A DNA stretch of 40,371 nucleotides from Burkholderiaceae bacterium (GTDB lineage Bacteria; Pseudomonadota; Gammaproteobacteria; Burkholderiales; Burkholderiaceae_A). The stretch is from positions 1 through 40,371 of the forward strand of contig JAGYKN010000014.1 of assembly GCA_018401615.1 (NCBI GenBank), written 5' to 3'. Position numbers and translations under genes: made by a program. Position 1 is the first letter of the stretch. Each line of letters begins with the position of its first letter. Positions 1 through 8,159 of this stretch are shown piece after piece. The notes under the pieces are model-generated. The model was not told the origin of the DNA. It did no database searches and was given only the letters and a program-made list of their open reading frames with translations.

Positions 1-1
1 T

Positions 2-940
2 GCTCAGTCGCGGCAGGGCATGTCGCGCAAGCCTCACAGCCCATCGGCCGCGGCGATCGCGTTGCACGAGGACATCCGGGATGAGGTAGGTGGCCTGCTG
101 AGACTGGAAGATGGCTGCCGGCTTGGGTTCAAGGCTCCTGATGAGCCCGAGTGCGCGCGAGACCGCCTCTTTTGACTCGCCACACGTCTTTGCGAGGCTC
201 GCCACGGGTTGGCCACCGATCTCCGACAGATGTTGCCCAACCAGCCGCTGGGCCAGTCTGCCGCAGGCCTGCTGCCCGGCATCGCCCTCGTGGTGGGATA
301 AAAAATCCTCGACCTGCAGCAAGAGACACTCCTCAAGGGAGCGCGCGCCCACCCCAAGGGGATCGAGAGATTGGAGGAGTCGCAGCCCAACAAGCTGCTC
401 GTCCTCCTCTAGGGTGCCGCCCAGGTGCTCCTCAAAGACAGTGGCAAAGCCGGCAGCCAGGTCAGCGGGGTCGTCTCTCAGGTAGCCATCCTCATCGAGT
501 CCCTCGATTAAGATTTCCAGCCAGGCCCGATCACGGTCCGACAGGTGCAGCCCGGCGACCTGCTCTCTGAGGTGGTCGGTCAGGCTGGTGGGTTTTGCAT
601 CGCCGGGTTCATAGTCCGAGTCGTCGCTGCCACCACTGCCGCGCCAGTCGGTGAGTCCATCGCCCTCGGTGGCTGGCCAGTCGTCGGGACCATCTGCCTC
701 GCCATCGGCAGACTCGGCGGATTCTGAGCTCGCAACCTCTTGCTGCTCGGTCGGTGTCTCGCTGCTGGTCTCGCCATCTGTGCGCAGGTCATCAATCTCC
801 AGCAGCGGGTTGTCCTGAGTGAATCGATCGAGTTCCTGGCGGAGTTCCAAGTTTGAGAGGGCCAAGAGACGAATGGCCTGTTGAAGCTGAGGCGTGAGGC
901 TCAGCTGTTGCCCAAGTCTGGTGGTGAGCGAGATCTTCAT
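2..940 (-). CDS. rpoN: RNA polymerase sigma-54 factor, N-terminal part (cut by window edge)
   Basis: Sigma-54 directs RNA polymerase to -24/-12 promoters that need an enhancer-binding ATPase. Reading leftward from the ATG at 938-940, the frame is open to the window edge, so 313 codons are visible of a protein usually near 480-500 residues. The N-terminus (MKISLTTRLGQQLSLTPQLQ, then QAIRLLALSNLELRQELD) is the glutamine- and leucine-rich activator-interacting region I. Next comes a very acidic, Ser/Asp/Gly-rich linker (about residues 50-115, region II). The core-binding domain follows, with SLDPLGVGARSLEECLLLQ near residue 185 and SLEPKPA near 270. The DNA-binding HTH and RpoN box lie outside the window. 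The start is 3 bases after the lptB stop, so it is probably co-transcribed with the lpt genes, the usual proteobacterial arrangement. Identity is certain from the N-terminus; completeness cannot be judged. Confidence 0.95.
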   Translation of the reverse strand, partial: MKISLTTRLGQQLSLTPQLQQAIRLLALSNLELRQELDRFTQDNPLLEIDDLRTDGETSSETPTEQQEVASSESAESADGEADGPDDWPATEGDGLTDWRGSGGSDDSDYEPGDAKPTSLTDHLREQVAGLHLSDRDRAWLEILIEGLDEDGYLRDDPADLAAGFATVFEEHLGGTLEEDEQLVGLRLLQSLDPLGVGARSLEECLLLQVEDFLSHHEGDAGQQACGRLAQRLVGQHLSEIGGQPVASLAKTCGESKEAVSRALGLIRSLEPKPAAIFQSQQATYLIPDVLVQRDRRGRWAVRLARHALPRLS

Positions 941-943
941 GGA

Positions 944-1699
944 TCACATGCGAAAATGCTCGCCAAGGTAGACCTCCCGCACGCGGGGGTCATCCACGAT
1001 GGTGGCCGGGTCACCGTGGGCGAGAACCTCGCCCTCATTGATGATGGTGGCGTGGTCACAGATGCCAAGGGTCTCGCGAACGTTGTGATCCGTGATGAGA
1101 ACCCCGATGCCGCGGTCTCTGAGGTAGCGAATGATGCGTTGGATCTCGATGACGGCAATGGGATCGACCCCAGCAAATGGCTCATCGAGCAAAATAAAGC
1201 GTGGCGAGGTGGCCAATGCCCGGGCGATCTCGACGCGCCGTCTCTCCCCGCCCGAGAGTGCCTGACCCATGCTGTGCCGAATGCCGGTGATTTGTAATTC
1301 CTCGAGCAACGCCTGAAGACGACGCTCGATCTCAGCCCCCGCAAGGCCTCGGCCATGTTCGTCTGACTGTAATTCCAGCACCGCACGAATGTTGTCGGCC
1401 ACGCTGAGCCTGCGAAAGACCGAGGCCTCCTGTGGCAGGTAGGAGAGCCCCGCCCGGGCTCGACGATGGATGGGTTCGCGGGTGAGATCCTGGCCGTTGA
1501 GGATGATGCTGCCTGCATCCGCGGGCACGAGGCCCACGATCATGTAAAAGCAGGTGGTCTTGCCGGCCCCGTTTGGGCCAAGCAGTCCAGTGACCTCGCC
1601 GCTGGCCACTGACATCGAGACCTCCTTGACAACAAGGCGCCCCTGATAGCCCTTTCGGAGCTTGCTCACGCTGAGTCTGCTGGGCGGGGCAGAGGTCAT
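944..1699 (-). CDS. lptB: LPS export system ATP-binding protein LptB
   Basis: LptB is the cytoplasmic ATPase that, with LptF and LptG, extracts lipopolysaccharide from the inner membrane and pushes it along the LptC-LptA bridge. The 251-residue product shows Walker A GPNGAGKT (residues 41-48), the Q-loop at YLPQEASVF, the ABC signature LSGGE (148-152), Walker B FILLDEP (168-174) and the switch histidine in TDHNV (H205). Length matches the family (about 240). The gene overlaps the lptA stop by 4 bases (ATGA) and ends 3 bases before rpoN, so translation is probably coupled. lptF and lptG are not in the window, as is usual. The internal motifs plus the lptA-lptC context make LptB far more likely than a branched-chain amino-acid ATPase of the same fold. 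Confidence 0.96.
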   Translation of the reverse strand: MTSAPPSRLSVSKLRKGYQGRLVVKEVSMSVASGEVTGLLGPNGAGKTTCFYMIVGLVPADAGSIILNGQDLTREPIHRRARAGLSYLPQEASVFRRLSVADNIRAVLELQSDEHGRGLAGAEIERRLQALLEELQITGIRHSMGQALSGGERRRVEIARALATSPRFILLDEPFAGVDPIAVIEIQRIIRYLRDRGIGVLITDHNVRETLGICDHATIINEGEVLAHGDPATIVDDPRVREVYLGEHFRM

Positions 1700-2241
1700 T
1701 CAGTCGACGGGGCAGGCCTGGGCATCAGGGTCATGCGGGCGCGTGTCTGACCTGGTCTGACCTCCACGCCGTAGACCTCCGTGACATTGTTGTAAATCAC
1801 ACGGTCCCCGGAGACCTGATCCATGGCAGTCTCGCCTGCCAGCCTGCGCAGAATGGCCTGATCACTCAGGATGGCCACCTCCGTCTTGCTGTCGTAGTCG
1901 ATGCGAAGACTCTCGCCCACCATCCACTCCTCGACGCCTTCGCGTTTCTGTCGGAACCGAGAAGGCTTGCCTGTGACCACCCCGCGGGAGCTGCCGTCTG
2001 GCAGCTGGAGCAGCTCCAACCGATCACCCCGCAGGACGAGACTGCCCCTGGTGAGCACCACATTGCCAGTAAACACCGTCACCAATTTCTGCTCATCATG
2101 ATCGAGTCGGTCAGCATCAATCTTGGTGGGCGCCTCTTGATCAGACTTGGCGGCCAATGCAGCCCCCCCCAGGGCCACAGCGAATGCCAGGCAGGCGCTC
2201 AGGAATCCGTAAAGGGGCATGGATGGCTTGAGCGACATCAT
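1696..2241 (-). CDS. lptA: LPS export periplasmic bridge protein LptA
   Basis: LptA forms the periplasmic beta-jellyroll bridge along which LPS moves from LptC to LptD. The 181-residue product begins with a Sec signal peptide (hydrophobic stretch [20 protein letters not shown], cleavage probably after ALA near residue 31). The OstA-like domain follows: [52 protein letters not shown] and [17 protein letters not shown]. These repeated beta-strand phrases are typical of the family, and length agrees with E. coli LptA (185). It overlaps lptC by 4 bases at its 5' end and lptB by 4 bases at its 3' end. The second codon is also ATG, so the exact start is uncertain by one residue. Confidence 0.93.
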   Translation of the reverse strand: MMSLKPSMPLYGFLSACLAFAVALGGAALAAKSDQEAPTKIDADRLDHDEQKLVTVFTGNVVLTRGSLVLRGDRLELLQLPDGSSRGVVTGKPSRFRQKREGVEEWMVGESLRIDYDSKTEVAILSDQAILRRLAGETAMDQVSGDRVIYNNVTEVYGVEVRPGQTRARMTLMPRPAPSTE

Positions 2242-2816
2242 TTCTGCCTGGGCAAGACCATGCGGCTGTCGGCCAAGATCGTCATCTGATCCGTCTTCTG
2301 ATTCAGGGTCATCCCAACACCATACAGGGTCGAGCTCCCCCGATAGATCATGACGGGGTCTGCCGTCCGAGCGATGTCCTCGTTGACAAAAAAGGCAAGG
2401 CTCTCGGTCTCCACTCGAATGGATGGGTCTGTTCCAAAGGCCTGACGTGTGACCACCACCTTCTGGCGCAGGGTGACCAGTGACTGGTCGGCGCTGACGC
2501 TGCCCTTGTCTGCGGTGACCGTGACGGGGGGGCGGTCTGGCCGAAGGATGACCACAACGGGCGACTTGAAAAGAGATTGTCCGTCGGCGAATTGTTCAAT
2601 CTCAGGTGTCTGAATTCGCTGATCCGGCAGGCCATCGCGGTTGGTCCTGACGATGGTTGCCCCGTAGACGAGGGCTGTTGGGCCAGCACGATCCGCCGAG
2701 GCGCGCTGCCAATCTGGCTGGAGGGCCCACTCTGAGAGCAAATAGGAGGCCGCGGCCAGGCCCCCTAGTAGGGCCATCGAGACGATGCTGCCAAGGCGGT
2801 CGGACCAGCGGTTCAT
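2238..2816 (-). CDS. lptC: LPS export inner-membrane protein LptC
   Basis: LptC is a bitopic inner-membrane protein whose periplasmic domain receives LPS from LptBFG and passes it to LptA. I chose the ATG at 2816, which forms an ATGA overlap with the kdsC stop. A longer in-frame start at 2891 exists but would add 25 residues ahead of the membrane anchor and overlap kdsC heavily. From 2816 the product is 192 residues. MNRWSDRLG precedes one transmembrane helix (SIVSMALLGGLAAASYLLSE), then a beta-rich periplasmic domain with the family phrases ATIVRTNRDGLPDQRIQTPE, VTADKGSVSADQSLVTLRQK and TLNQKTDQMTILADSRMVLP. Family length is about 190. It sits in the usual kdsC-lptC-lptA-lptB order. Confidence 0.92.
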   Translation of the reverse strand: MNRWSDRLGSIVSMALLGGLAAASYLLSEWALQPDWQRASADRAGPTALVYGATIVRTNRDGLPDQRIQTPEIEQFADGQSLFKSPVVVILRPDRPPVTVTADKGSVSADQSLVTLRQKVVVTRQAFGTDPSIRVETESLAFFVNEDIARTADPVMIYRGSSTLYGVGMTLNQKTDQMTILADSRMVLPRQK

Positions 2817-3325
2817 GCGACTCGAGACCTTAAAATAAAATCGCAGAGCTCTCGCACCGCACCATGGCCACCGGGCAACGTCGAGACCCATCTGGCGGCC
2901 GCCCGAACCTCGGGATGGCCCCCGCAGACGCTTGCAGACAGGCCAACCTTGGCCATCACAGCCAGATCCGGCAGGTCATCGCCCATGTGGCCGCAGTGGA
3001 CAGCAGGGACATGGCTGCTCGCGCACCAGGTCTCGAACGCCTCGAGCTTGTTTTGCCGGCCGAGCAAGATGGGGCCAAGCCCAAGTTCACGCCCACGGGC
3101 CTCCACGGCAGGATGGCTGCGGCCGCTTAGGATCCCCACCCCAATGCCTGCTGCCTGGAGGGCCTTGAGCCCATGGCCGTCGAGGGCATTGAATCGTTTG
3201 AGGGCCTCTCCGTGTGCGTCGTAGTAGAGGCCGCCATCGGTCATGACGCCATCCACATCAAAAAACATCCACTGGATGTGGCGAGCCACCATGATGAGGT
3301 CTGCATTGTCTTGGGTGGTTTTCAC
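2813..3325 (-). CDS. kdsC: 3-deoxy-D-manno-octulosonate 8-phosphate phosphatase KdsC
   Basis: KdsC hydrolyses Kdo-8-phosphate to Kdo, the sugar joining lipid A to the LPS core. It belongs to the cap-less HAD phosphatases that assemble as tetramers. The 170-residue product has the nucleophile motif FFDVDGVMTDG (D23 nucleophile, D25 acid/base), the motif II serine in GILSGRS, a lysine in RQNKLEAF and the metal-binding motif MGDDLPDL (residues 114-121). Length agrees with the family (170-188). The start overlaps the kdsD stop by 4 bases and its stop overlaps lptC by 4 bases, so kdsD-kdsC-lptC-lptA-lptB-rpoN reads as one translationally coupled unit. Confidence 0.95.
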   Translation of the reverse strand: MKTTQDNADLIMVARHIQWMFFDVDGVMTDGGLYYDAHGEALKRFNALDGHGLKALQAAGIGVGILSGRSHPAVEARGRELGLGPILLGRQNKLEAFETWCASSHVPAVHCGHMGDDLPDLAVMAKVGLSASVCGGHPEVRAAARWVSTLPGGHGAVRELCDFILRSRVA

Positions 3326-4305
3326 AGAATCTTGGCCTCGAGCAGATCGTGCAGTCCGACAGCACCGAGGAGGCAGCCTTGCGAGTCGACCACCAGCAGG
3401 TGATTGATGCGACGCTCATCCATTAGGTGCGCCGCTTGGGCTGCGAGCGCCTCAGTAGAGATTGTTCGTGCCCCAGTGGTCATGAGTTCTGAGATGGCGC
3501 AATCCGGCCTGAGCGACTCGCGCCCGAGCAGTCGGCGCAGGTCCCCATCGGTAAAGAGCCCCTCGAGCACGTTGTCGGCATCGACCACACAGGTCATGCC
3601 CATTCGCTTGGCGCTCATCTCGGCGAGTGCCTCGTGAAGGGAGGCTGAGTTGCGGACAACCGGGAGACGATCGCCGGTGCGCATGACGTCGGCCACTCGA
3701 ACCAGCAAGCGCCTGCCCAGGCTGCCCCCAGGGTGTGACCTTGCGAAGTCATCCGGTCCAAACCCGCGCACTTCTAAAACCGCAACGGCCAATGCGTCTC
3801 CAAGCGCCAATGCCGCTGTGGTGCTCGCGGTCGGGGCAAGGTTAAGGGGGCAGGCCTCTTCTTGCACCGCCGCATCGAGGTGGATGTCTGCAAGTCGGGC
3901 AAGGGTCGACTCGGGGTTCCCCGTCATGGCCACGAGCGTCGTGCCCATGCGCTTGAGGTGGGGTGCGATGAGCCGCAGTTCATCCGTCTCGCCCGAGTAA
4001 GAGAGCGCAAGGACAAGGTCTTGTGACTGAATCATGCCAAGGTCTCCGTGCTGGGCCTCGGCGGGGTGGACAAAAAATGCCGGTGTTCCGGTGGAGGCAA
4101 AGGTGGCGGCTAACTTTCTGGCCACATGCCCACTCTTGCCCATTCCGGTCACCACAAGCCGACCCTTGAGTGCCACGATGCGCCGAACGGCCTCTGCTGC
4201 AGCTGGCGTGAGTTGAGCTGATAGCCCTGAAATGGCCTTGGCCTCAATGTCGAGCACACGCCGCAGCCGGGCGAGCAGTGACGCATCTGCGGGATTTGGA
4301 GACAT
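3322..4305 (-). CDS. kdsD: D-arabinose 5-phosphate isomerase KdsD
   Basis: KdsD converts D-ribulose 5-phosphate into D-arabinose 5-phosphate, the first committed precursor of Kdo. With the ATG at 4305 (MSPNPADASLLARL) the product is 327 residues, essentially the E. coli length of 328. An upstream in-frame ATG at 4356 would run into the divergent mlaF gene and is less likely. Domains in order: SIS sugar-isomerase domain (VVTGMGKSGHVARKLAATFASTGTP, HPAEAQHGDLGMI, ALSYSGETDEL, about residues 30-190), then two CBS domains (VADVMRTGDRLPVV and ISELMTTGARTISTEALAAQ to the C-terminus). It heads the LPS/sigma-54 unit and faces mlaF across 41 bases. No Shine-Dalgarno sequence is visible; see the divergent promoter entry. 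Confidence 0.94.
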   Translation of the reverse strand: MSPNPADASLLARLRRVLDIEAKAISGLSAQLTPAAAEAVRRIVALKGRLVVTGMGKSGHVARKLAATFASTGTPAFFVHPAEAQHGDLGMIQSQDLVLALSYSGETDELRLIAPHLKRMGTTLVAMTGNPESTLARLADIHLDAAVQEEACPLNLAPTASTTAALALGDALAVAVLEVRGFGPDDFARSHPGGSLGRRLLVRVADVMRTGDRLPVVRNSASLHEALAEMSAKRMGMTCVVDADNVLEGLFTDGDLRRLLGRESLRPDCAISELMTTGARTISTEALAAQAAHLMDERRINHLLVVDSQGCLLGAVGLHDLLEAKIL

Positions 4306-4346
4306 CTTGGAAGTGTAAGGCAAGCCAATCGATACAATGGCGCAAG
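4306..4346. promoter_or_regulatory. Divergent kdsD / mlaF promoter region (leaderless-type)
   Basis: Only 41 bases separate the two start codons. On the plus strand TACAAT (4333-4338) lies 8 bases before the mlaF ATG. On the minus strand TACACT (complement of 4312-4317) lies 6 bases before the kdsD ATG. Neither gene has a Shine-Dalgarno sequence. A -10 box this close would start transcription at or next to the AUG. Recognisable -35 boxes are weak or absent. The hexamers are seen; promoter function is inferred. Confidence 0.4.
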
Positions 4347-5192
4347 ATGAAGTCACTCGAGACCCGCACGGCGGTTGAGCCCACGCTCGTTTTTGAGCAT
4401 GTTCGGTTTGGCTATGGCGCTCGCACGATCATCGATGACCTTAATTTTGAAGTCGCACGCGGGGAGGTCTTGGCACTCATGGGTGGCTCGGGCGTGGGAA
4501 AGACCACCCTCTTGCGCCTCATGGCCGGCCTGGTAAAGCCAAGCCGCGGGCAGGTGCGGGTCTTTGGCAAGGCCATCAAGACCAACGACCGCACCAGCCT
4601 CTATGACATGCGGCGGCGCATCGGGCTGCTCTTCCAATTTGGCGCACTCTTTACAGACCTCTCTTGCTTTGAGAACGTTGCCTTTCCCCTGAGGGAGCAC
4701 GCCAACCTGCCCGACTCGATGCTGCGAGACCTGGTCTTGCTCAAACTGGAGTCGGTTGGGCTGCGGGGGGCAGCAGACCTCATGCCCAGTGAAATTTCCG
4801 GCGGAATGGCCCGTCGGGTTGCCCTCGCAAGGGCCATTGCGCTTGATCCGGAACTCATCTTGTATGACGAGCCTTTTGCCGGCCTTGACCCCATCTCTCT
4901 TGGCGTGACCGCACAACTCATCAGGCGACTCAACCGGGCCCTGGGGGCAACCTCAATTGTGGTGACCCATGATGTGGTCGAGACCTTTGAGATTGCAGAT
5001 CGAGTGGCCGTGATTGCGCCATCGCCAAAGGGCGCGCACTTGGTGGCACTCGGGACACCAGATGAGCTTCGGCAATCCACCAATCCCTATGTGAGACAGT
5101 TTTTGGCCGGCGATGAGGACGGGCCTGTGGCCTTTCACATGCCAGCCTCGACAATTGAAGAGGCCTTCCTCGATGCCAACACGCGCGCCTAG
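4347..5192 (+). CDS. mlaF: Phospholipid transport ATP-binding protein MlaF
   Basis: MlaF is the ATPase of the MlaFEDB complex, which moves phospholipid between the inner membrane and the periplasmic carrier MlaC to keep the outer membrane asymmetric. From the ATG at 4347 the product is 281 residues. It shows Walker A GGSGVGKT (46-53), the Q-loop in LLFQFGALF, the signature ISGGM (150-154), Walker B LILYDEP (170-176) and the switch histidine in VVTHDV. The phrase FQFGALFTDLSCFENVAFPL is characteristic of MlaF/Ttg2A rather than other ABC ATPases. An earlier ATG at 4278 would overlap kdsD and adds non-homologous residues. The 3' end overlaps mlaE by 20 bases. First gene of a complete mlaFEDACB operon. 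Confidence 0.95.
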   Translation: MKSLETRTAVEPTLVFEHVRFGYGARTIIDDLNFEVARGEVLALMGGSGVGKTTLLRLMAGLVKPSRGQVRVFGKAIKTNDRTSLYDMRRRIGLLFQFGALFTDLSCFENVAFPLREHANLPDSMLRDLVLLKLESVGLRGAADLMPSEISGGMARRVALARAIALDPELILYDEPFAGLDPISLGVTAQLIRRLNRALGATSIVVTHDVVETFEIADRVAVIAPSPKGAHLVALGTPDELRQSTNPYVRQFLAGDEDGPVAFHMPASTIEEAFLDANTRA

Positions 5193-5976
5193 CTTGCTCG
5201 ATCGGCTCGACCGTCTTGGCGCTGGCGTCCTGCGTGTCCTTGCGGGGCTCGGTGGGTTCATGCGCCTGGTGTTTGCGCTCTTTGCCCACCTGCCCACGAT
5301 CCTGCGGCGCCCCAGCCTGGTGGCCTCCCAGGTCCATTTTCTGGGCAACCACTCTCTTGCGATCATTCTGGTCTCGGGCCTGTTCGTCGGCCTCGTGCTG
5401 GGGCTCCAGGGCTTCTACACCCTGCGCCGGTATGGCTCCGAGGAGGCCCTGGGACTGCTGGTGGCCCTGTCCTTGGTCAGGGAGTTGGGCCCAGTGGTGA
5501 CGGCCTTGTTGTTCGCCGGGCGTGCGGGCACCGCCCTGACGGCAGAGATTGGTCTGATGAAGGCAGGAGAGCAACTCTCAGCACTCGAGGCGATGGCAGT
5601 CGACCCGGTCTCTCGCATCCTTGGGCCCCGATTTGTGGGCGGGGTGATTGCAATGCCCCTGCTGGCAGCGCTCTTCTCGGCGGTGGGGGTGCTCGGTGGC
5701 TGGCTTGTGGGGGTCGTGCTGATCGGCGTGGACCCGGGCGCATTCTGGTCGCAGATGACCGGTGGCGTGAGCTTTTCTGGTGACATCGTCAATGGCGTGC
5801 TCAAAAGCGTGGTCTTTGGTTTTACCGTCACGCTCGTGGCCTTGTACATGGGCTATGCCTGTAGGCCCACGCCCGAGGGGGTCTCTCGGGCCACCACCCG
5901 AACCGTGGTGGTCGGTTCGCTTGCCATTCTGGGCCTCGACTTCATCCTGACCGCCCTCATGTTCGGCGCCCTCTGA
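5173..5976 (+). CDS. mlaE: Phospholipid transport permease MlaE
   Basis: MlaE is the membrane permease of the Mla complex. I start it at the ATG at 5173 (MPTRAPSLLDRLDRLG), giving 267 residues, close to the family's 260. Family phrases are present: SLAIILVSGLFVGLVLGLQGFYTLRRYG, ALSLVRELGPVVTALLFAGRAGTALTAEIG, MKAGEQLSALEAMAVDP and the C-terminal helix region TTRTVVVGSLAILGLDFILTALMFG. Roughly five or six hydrophobic segments are visible. The 20-base overlap with mlaF suggests coupling; mlaD starts 12 bases after its stop. Confidence 0.94.
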   Translation: MPTRAPSLLDRLDRLGAGVLRVLAGLGGFMRLVFALFAHLPTILRRPSLVASQVHFLGNHSLAIILVSGLFVGLVLGLQGFYTLRRYGSEEALGLLVALSLVRELGPVVTALLFAGRAGTALTAEIGLMKAGEQLSALEAMAVDPVSRILGPRFVGGVIAMPLLAALFSAVGVLGGWLVGVVLIGVDPGAFWSQMTGGVSFSGDIVNGVLKSVVFGFTVTLVALYMGYACRPTPEGVSRATTRTVVVGSLAILGLDFILTALMFGAL

Positions 5977-5988
5977 TAGGCTTCTCAC

Positions 5989-6465
5989 ATGCAACGCACC
6001 ATTAATGTTTTGGTTGGGCTTTTTGTGCTCTTGGGCCTGCTGGCACTCTTGTTTCTGGCCCTCAAGGTGAGCAACCTCACGAGCATGGCTGGCGGCCCGA
6101 CCTACAACGTGGTGGCCTATTTCGATGACATCGGTGGGCTCAAGCCCAGGGCGGCCGTCCGGGGCGCAGGCGTGGTGGTCGGTCGGGTGAGCAGCATCGA
6201 TTTTGATGATCAGCGCTACCAGGCCAGGGTGTTGCTCGAGATCGACTCAGGTGTCGAATTCCCCAAAGACACCTCCGCACAGATCCTCACCTCCGGCCTG
6301 CTTGGCGAAAAGTACATTGGGCTCTCCCCGGGTGCGGACCCTCAGCCACTCAAAAACAACGATCGCATCACCATGACACAGTCTGCCGTGGTGCTTGAAA
6401 ACATCATCTCCCAGTTTCTCTTCAACCGTGACGACGGCGAGAGCAAGTCGGGCGGCTTAAAGTGA
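5989..6465 (+). CDS. mlaD: Phospholipid transport MCE-domain protein MlaD
   Basis: MlaD is an inner-membrane-anchored MCE protein that forms a hexameric ring on MlaE and passes phospholipid to or from MlaC. The 158-residue product has one N-terminal transmembrane helix (INVLVGLFVLLGLLALLFLA, residues 5-24). A single MCE domain follows, with YNVVAYFDDIGGLKPRAAVR, GAGVVVGRVSSIDFD and DTSAQILTSGLLGEKYIGLS. A short hydrophobic and polar tail contains SAVVLENIISQFLF, which resembles the C-terminal helix lining the ring pore. Length is usual for betaproteobacteria (155-165). Its TGA shares one base with the mlaA ATG. Confidence 0.94.
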   Translation: MQRTINVLVGLFVLLGLLALLFLALKVSNLTSMAGGPTYNVVAYFDDIGGLKPRAAVRGAGVVVGRVSSIDFDDQRYQARVLLEIDSGVEFPKDTSAQILTSGLLGEKYIGLSPGADPQPLKNNDRITMTQSAVVLENIISQFLFNRDDGESKSGGLK

Positions 6466-7208
6466 TGTCGCAATCTGGCTGGGATCTCAGGCGGGTCCTC
6501 TCGCTGCTGTTGCTCGGGGTCAGCCTGTGTCTGGTCGGCGGCTGCGCAAGCCTGCCAGATGGGCATCAGGCCGATCCGCGAGACCCCTTTGAGCGCTACA
6601 ACCGCGCCATGTTTGTCTTTAATTCTGAAGTAGACGAAGCAGTCTTAAAACCCGTGGCCGAGGGATACCGCAATCACCTGCCCGACATGGTGCAAAGGGG
6701 CATTGGAAATTTCTTTGGCAACCTCTCCGACATGGTCACCACAGTCCATCACCTCCTTCAGGGGGAGGGCAGTCAGGCTGGCGAGACAGCGGGCCGTGTG
6801 TTGATCAACACCACCATTGGCATTCTGGGGTTGGCAGACCCCGCAAGCGACTTGGGCCTGCGAAAGACCAAGGAAGACTTTGGCCAGACCTTTGGACGTT
6901 GGGGGGTGGAGCCGGGCGCCTACATCATGTTGCCGCTCTTGGGGCCAAGCACAACCCGCGACACCGTTGGCAGGGTGGCTGATTTTGCAACCGACCCGTT
7001 CGATCAAATCTTCTCGGTTGATGCCGCAACCAAGTGGGGTGTCAGAGGCACCAGGGTGATCGACACCCGAGCGGGCCTGCTGTCGGTCGAATCCACCCTC
7101 GATGCGCTGTCGTTTGACCGTTATCTCTCTGTTCGAGACGCCTACCTGGCCAGACGGGCCCAGCAGGTCTCTAACGGGGCGTCAGCCTCTCAGAAGGATG
7201 CACCATGA
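6465..7208 (+). CDS. mlaA: Outer-membrane lipoprotein MlaA (VacJ)
   Basis: MlaA sits in the outer membrane, normally with porins, and removes misplaced phospholipids from the outer leaflet for return by MlaC. From the ATG at 6465 the product is 247 residues; a GTG one codon earlier is also possible. It begins with a lipoprotein signal peptide ending in the lipobox LVGGC (lipidated Cys near residue 27). The VacJ domain follows: DPFERYNRAMFVFNSEVDEAVLKPVAEGYR, GIGNFFGNLSDMVT, GRVLINTTIGILGLADPAS, TKEDFGQTFGRWGVEPGAYIMLPLLGPST and DAYLARRAQQ. In many proteobacteria mlaA is unlinked, but in Burkholderiales it lies in the operon as here. Confidence 0.95.
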   Translation: MSQSGWDLRRVLSLLLLGVSLCLVGGCASLPDGHQADPRDPFERYNRAMFVFNSEVDEAVLKPVAEGYRNHLPDMVQRGIGNFFGNLSDMVTTVHHLLQGEGSQAGETAGRVLINTTIGILGLADPASDLGLRKTKEDFGQTFGRWGVEPGAYIMLPLLGPSTTRDTVGRVADFATDPFDQIFSVDAATKWGVRGTRVIDTRAGLLSVESTLDALSFDRYLSVRDAYLARRAQQVSNGASASQKDAP

Positions 7209-7858
7209 TGATCTCTAACCTGGCTTGTCCGCGACTTTTCCGCACACTCATGCTGTTGATGGTGGTCTCGTTTGGCCCCGCCCATGCCCAGGCCACCGCC
7301 TCGCCGGATGGTCTCATCAAGGCCGTGACCCAAGACATCCTGGACACTGTCCGAGCGGATCGCAGCCTGCAAGAGGGTGATATCAATCGCCTCAACACCT
7401 TGGTTGATCAGCGGGTCATGCCGGTTGTGGATTTTCAGAAGATGACGGCATTGACCGTGGGCATTCACTGGCGCCGGGCCTCTGCTGCGCAGCAGGAGCA
7501 ACTCCTTGCGGCCTTTCGAGTCTTGCTGATGCTGACCTATGCAGACGCACTGCGGCAGGTTCAAGACACCACCGTCCAGGTGCGTCCCGCCCGCTACGCC
7601 CCTGAGGATCAAGATGTCATTGTTCGGACCCTGGTGCTGCGCACGGGCAAGGAGCCGATACAACTCGATTACCGCCTCCACAAAACGGCAGATGGATGGA
7701 AGATTTACGATTTCAATGTCTTGGGCCTCTGGCTGGTCGAACACTACCGAAGCCAGTTCTCCCAGTTGGTTGGCTCCAAAGGGATTGATGGATTGATCTC
7801 CGCCCTGCAGGTAAAAAATAAGGCATTGCGTCAGTCCTCTTCGGCCCGTGGCTCCTGA
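7205..7858 (+). CDS. mlaC: Periplasmic phospholipid-binding protein MlaC
   Basis: MlaC shuttles phospholipid through the periplasm between MlaA and MlaFEDB. The 217-residue product starts in an ATGA overlap with mlaA. It has a Sec signal peptide (LFRTLMLLMVVSFGPAHAQA, cleavage after AHA near residue 28). The Tgt2/MlaC domain contains INRLNTLVDQRVMPVVDFQKMT, VGIHWRRASAAQQEQLLAAF, LLMLTYADALR and DGWKIYDFNVLGLWLVEHYR. All are recognisable family phrases, including the conserved YDxxVxGxSLVxxYR-like block near the end. Length is normal. Confidence 0.94.
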   Translation: MMISNLACPRLFRTLMLLMVVSFGPAHAQATASPDGLIKAVTQDILDTVRADRSLQEGDINRLNTLVDQRVMPVVDFQKMTALTVGIHWRRASAAQQEQLLAAFRVLLMLTYADALRQVQDTTVQVRPARYAPEDQDVIVRTLVLRTGKEPIQLDYRLHKTADGWKIYDFNVLGLWLVEHYRSQFSQLVGSKGIDGLISALQVKNKALRQSSSARGS

Positions 7859-7868
7859 GGACATCTCG

Positions 7869-8159
7869 ATGGGGGCTCGGGCCTTCTCGGGGCCCCTCAC
7901 CCTGCACCTTGCGCCCGCAGTGCTGAGCATGGCCGAGGCCGAACTGGCCGAGGCACTGCGCACCTCGCCCGGTGCGCGCGCCGTGATCATCGACCTCTCT
8001 GGCCTCACGCAGGTCGACACGGCCGCGCTCACGGTCTTGTTGTCGCTCACCCGTCAAGGCCGCAAGAGGGGTGTGGTGCTGCGGTGGAAAGGCATGCCAG
8101 CTGCGCTGCTTGAGTTGGCCAAACTCTCGTCGGTTGACGACCTCCTGACATCAACATGA
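7869..8159 (+). CDS. mlaB: STAS-domain protein MlaB
   Basis: MlaB is a small cytoplasmic STAS-domain subunit that binds MlaF and is needed for its activity. I prefer the ATG at 7869, which has GAGGA seven bases upstream, giving 96 residues. A GTG at 7848 in the same frame would overlap mlaC by 11 bases. The STAS signature is visible as RAVIIDLSGLTQVDTAALTVLLSL, with the conserved threonine/serine patch, followed by RGVVLRWKGMPAALLELAKL. Sequence conservation in this family is low, so the call rests on the STAS core together with its position as the last mla gene. Its stop overlaps the next ABC ATPase start by 4 bases. Confidence 0.87.
   Translation: MGARAFSGPLTLHLAPAVLSMAEAELAEALRTSPGARAVIIDLSGLTQVDTAALTVLLSLTRQGRKRGVVLRWKGMPAALLELAKLSSVDDLLTST

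Noticed and set aside
1-940. Several short overlapping frames on both strands as genes
   Set aside because: The continuous minus-strand frame to the window edge encodes sigma-54. The short frames are its shadows.
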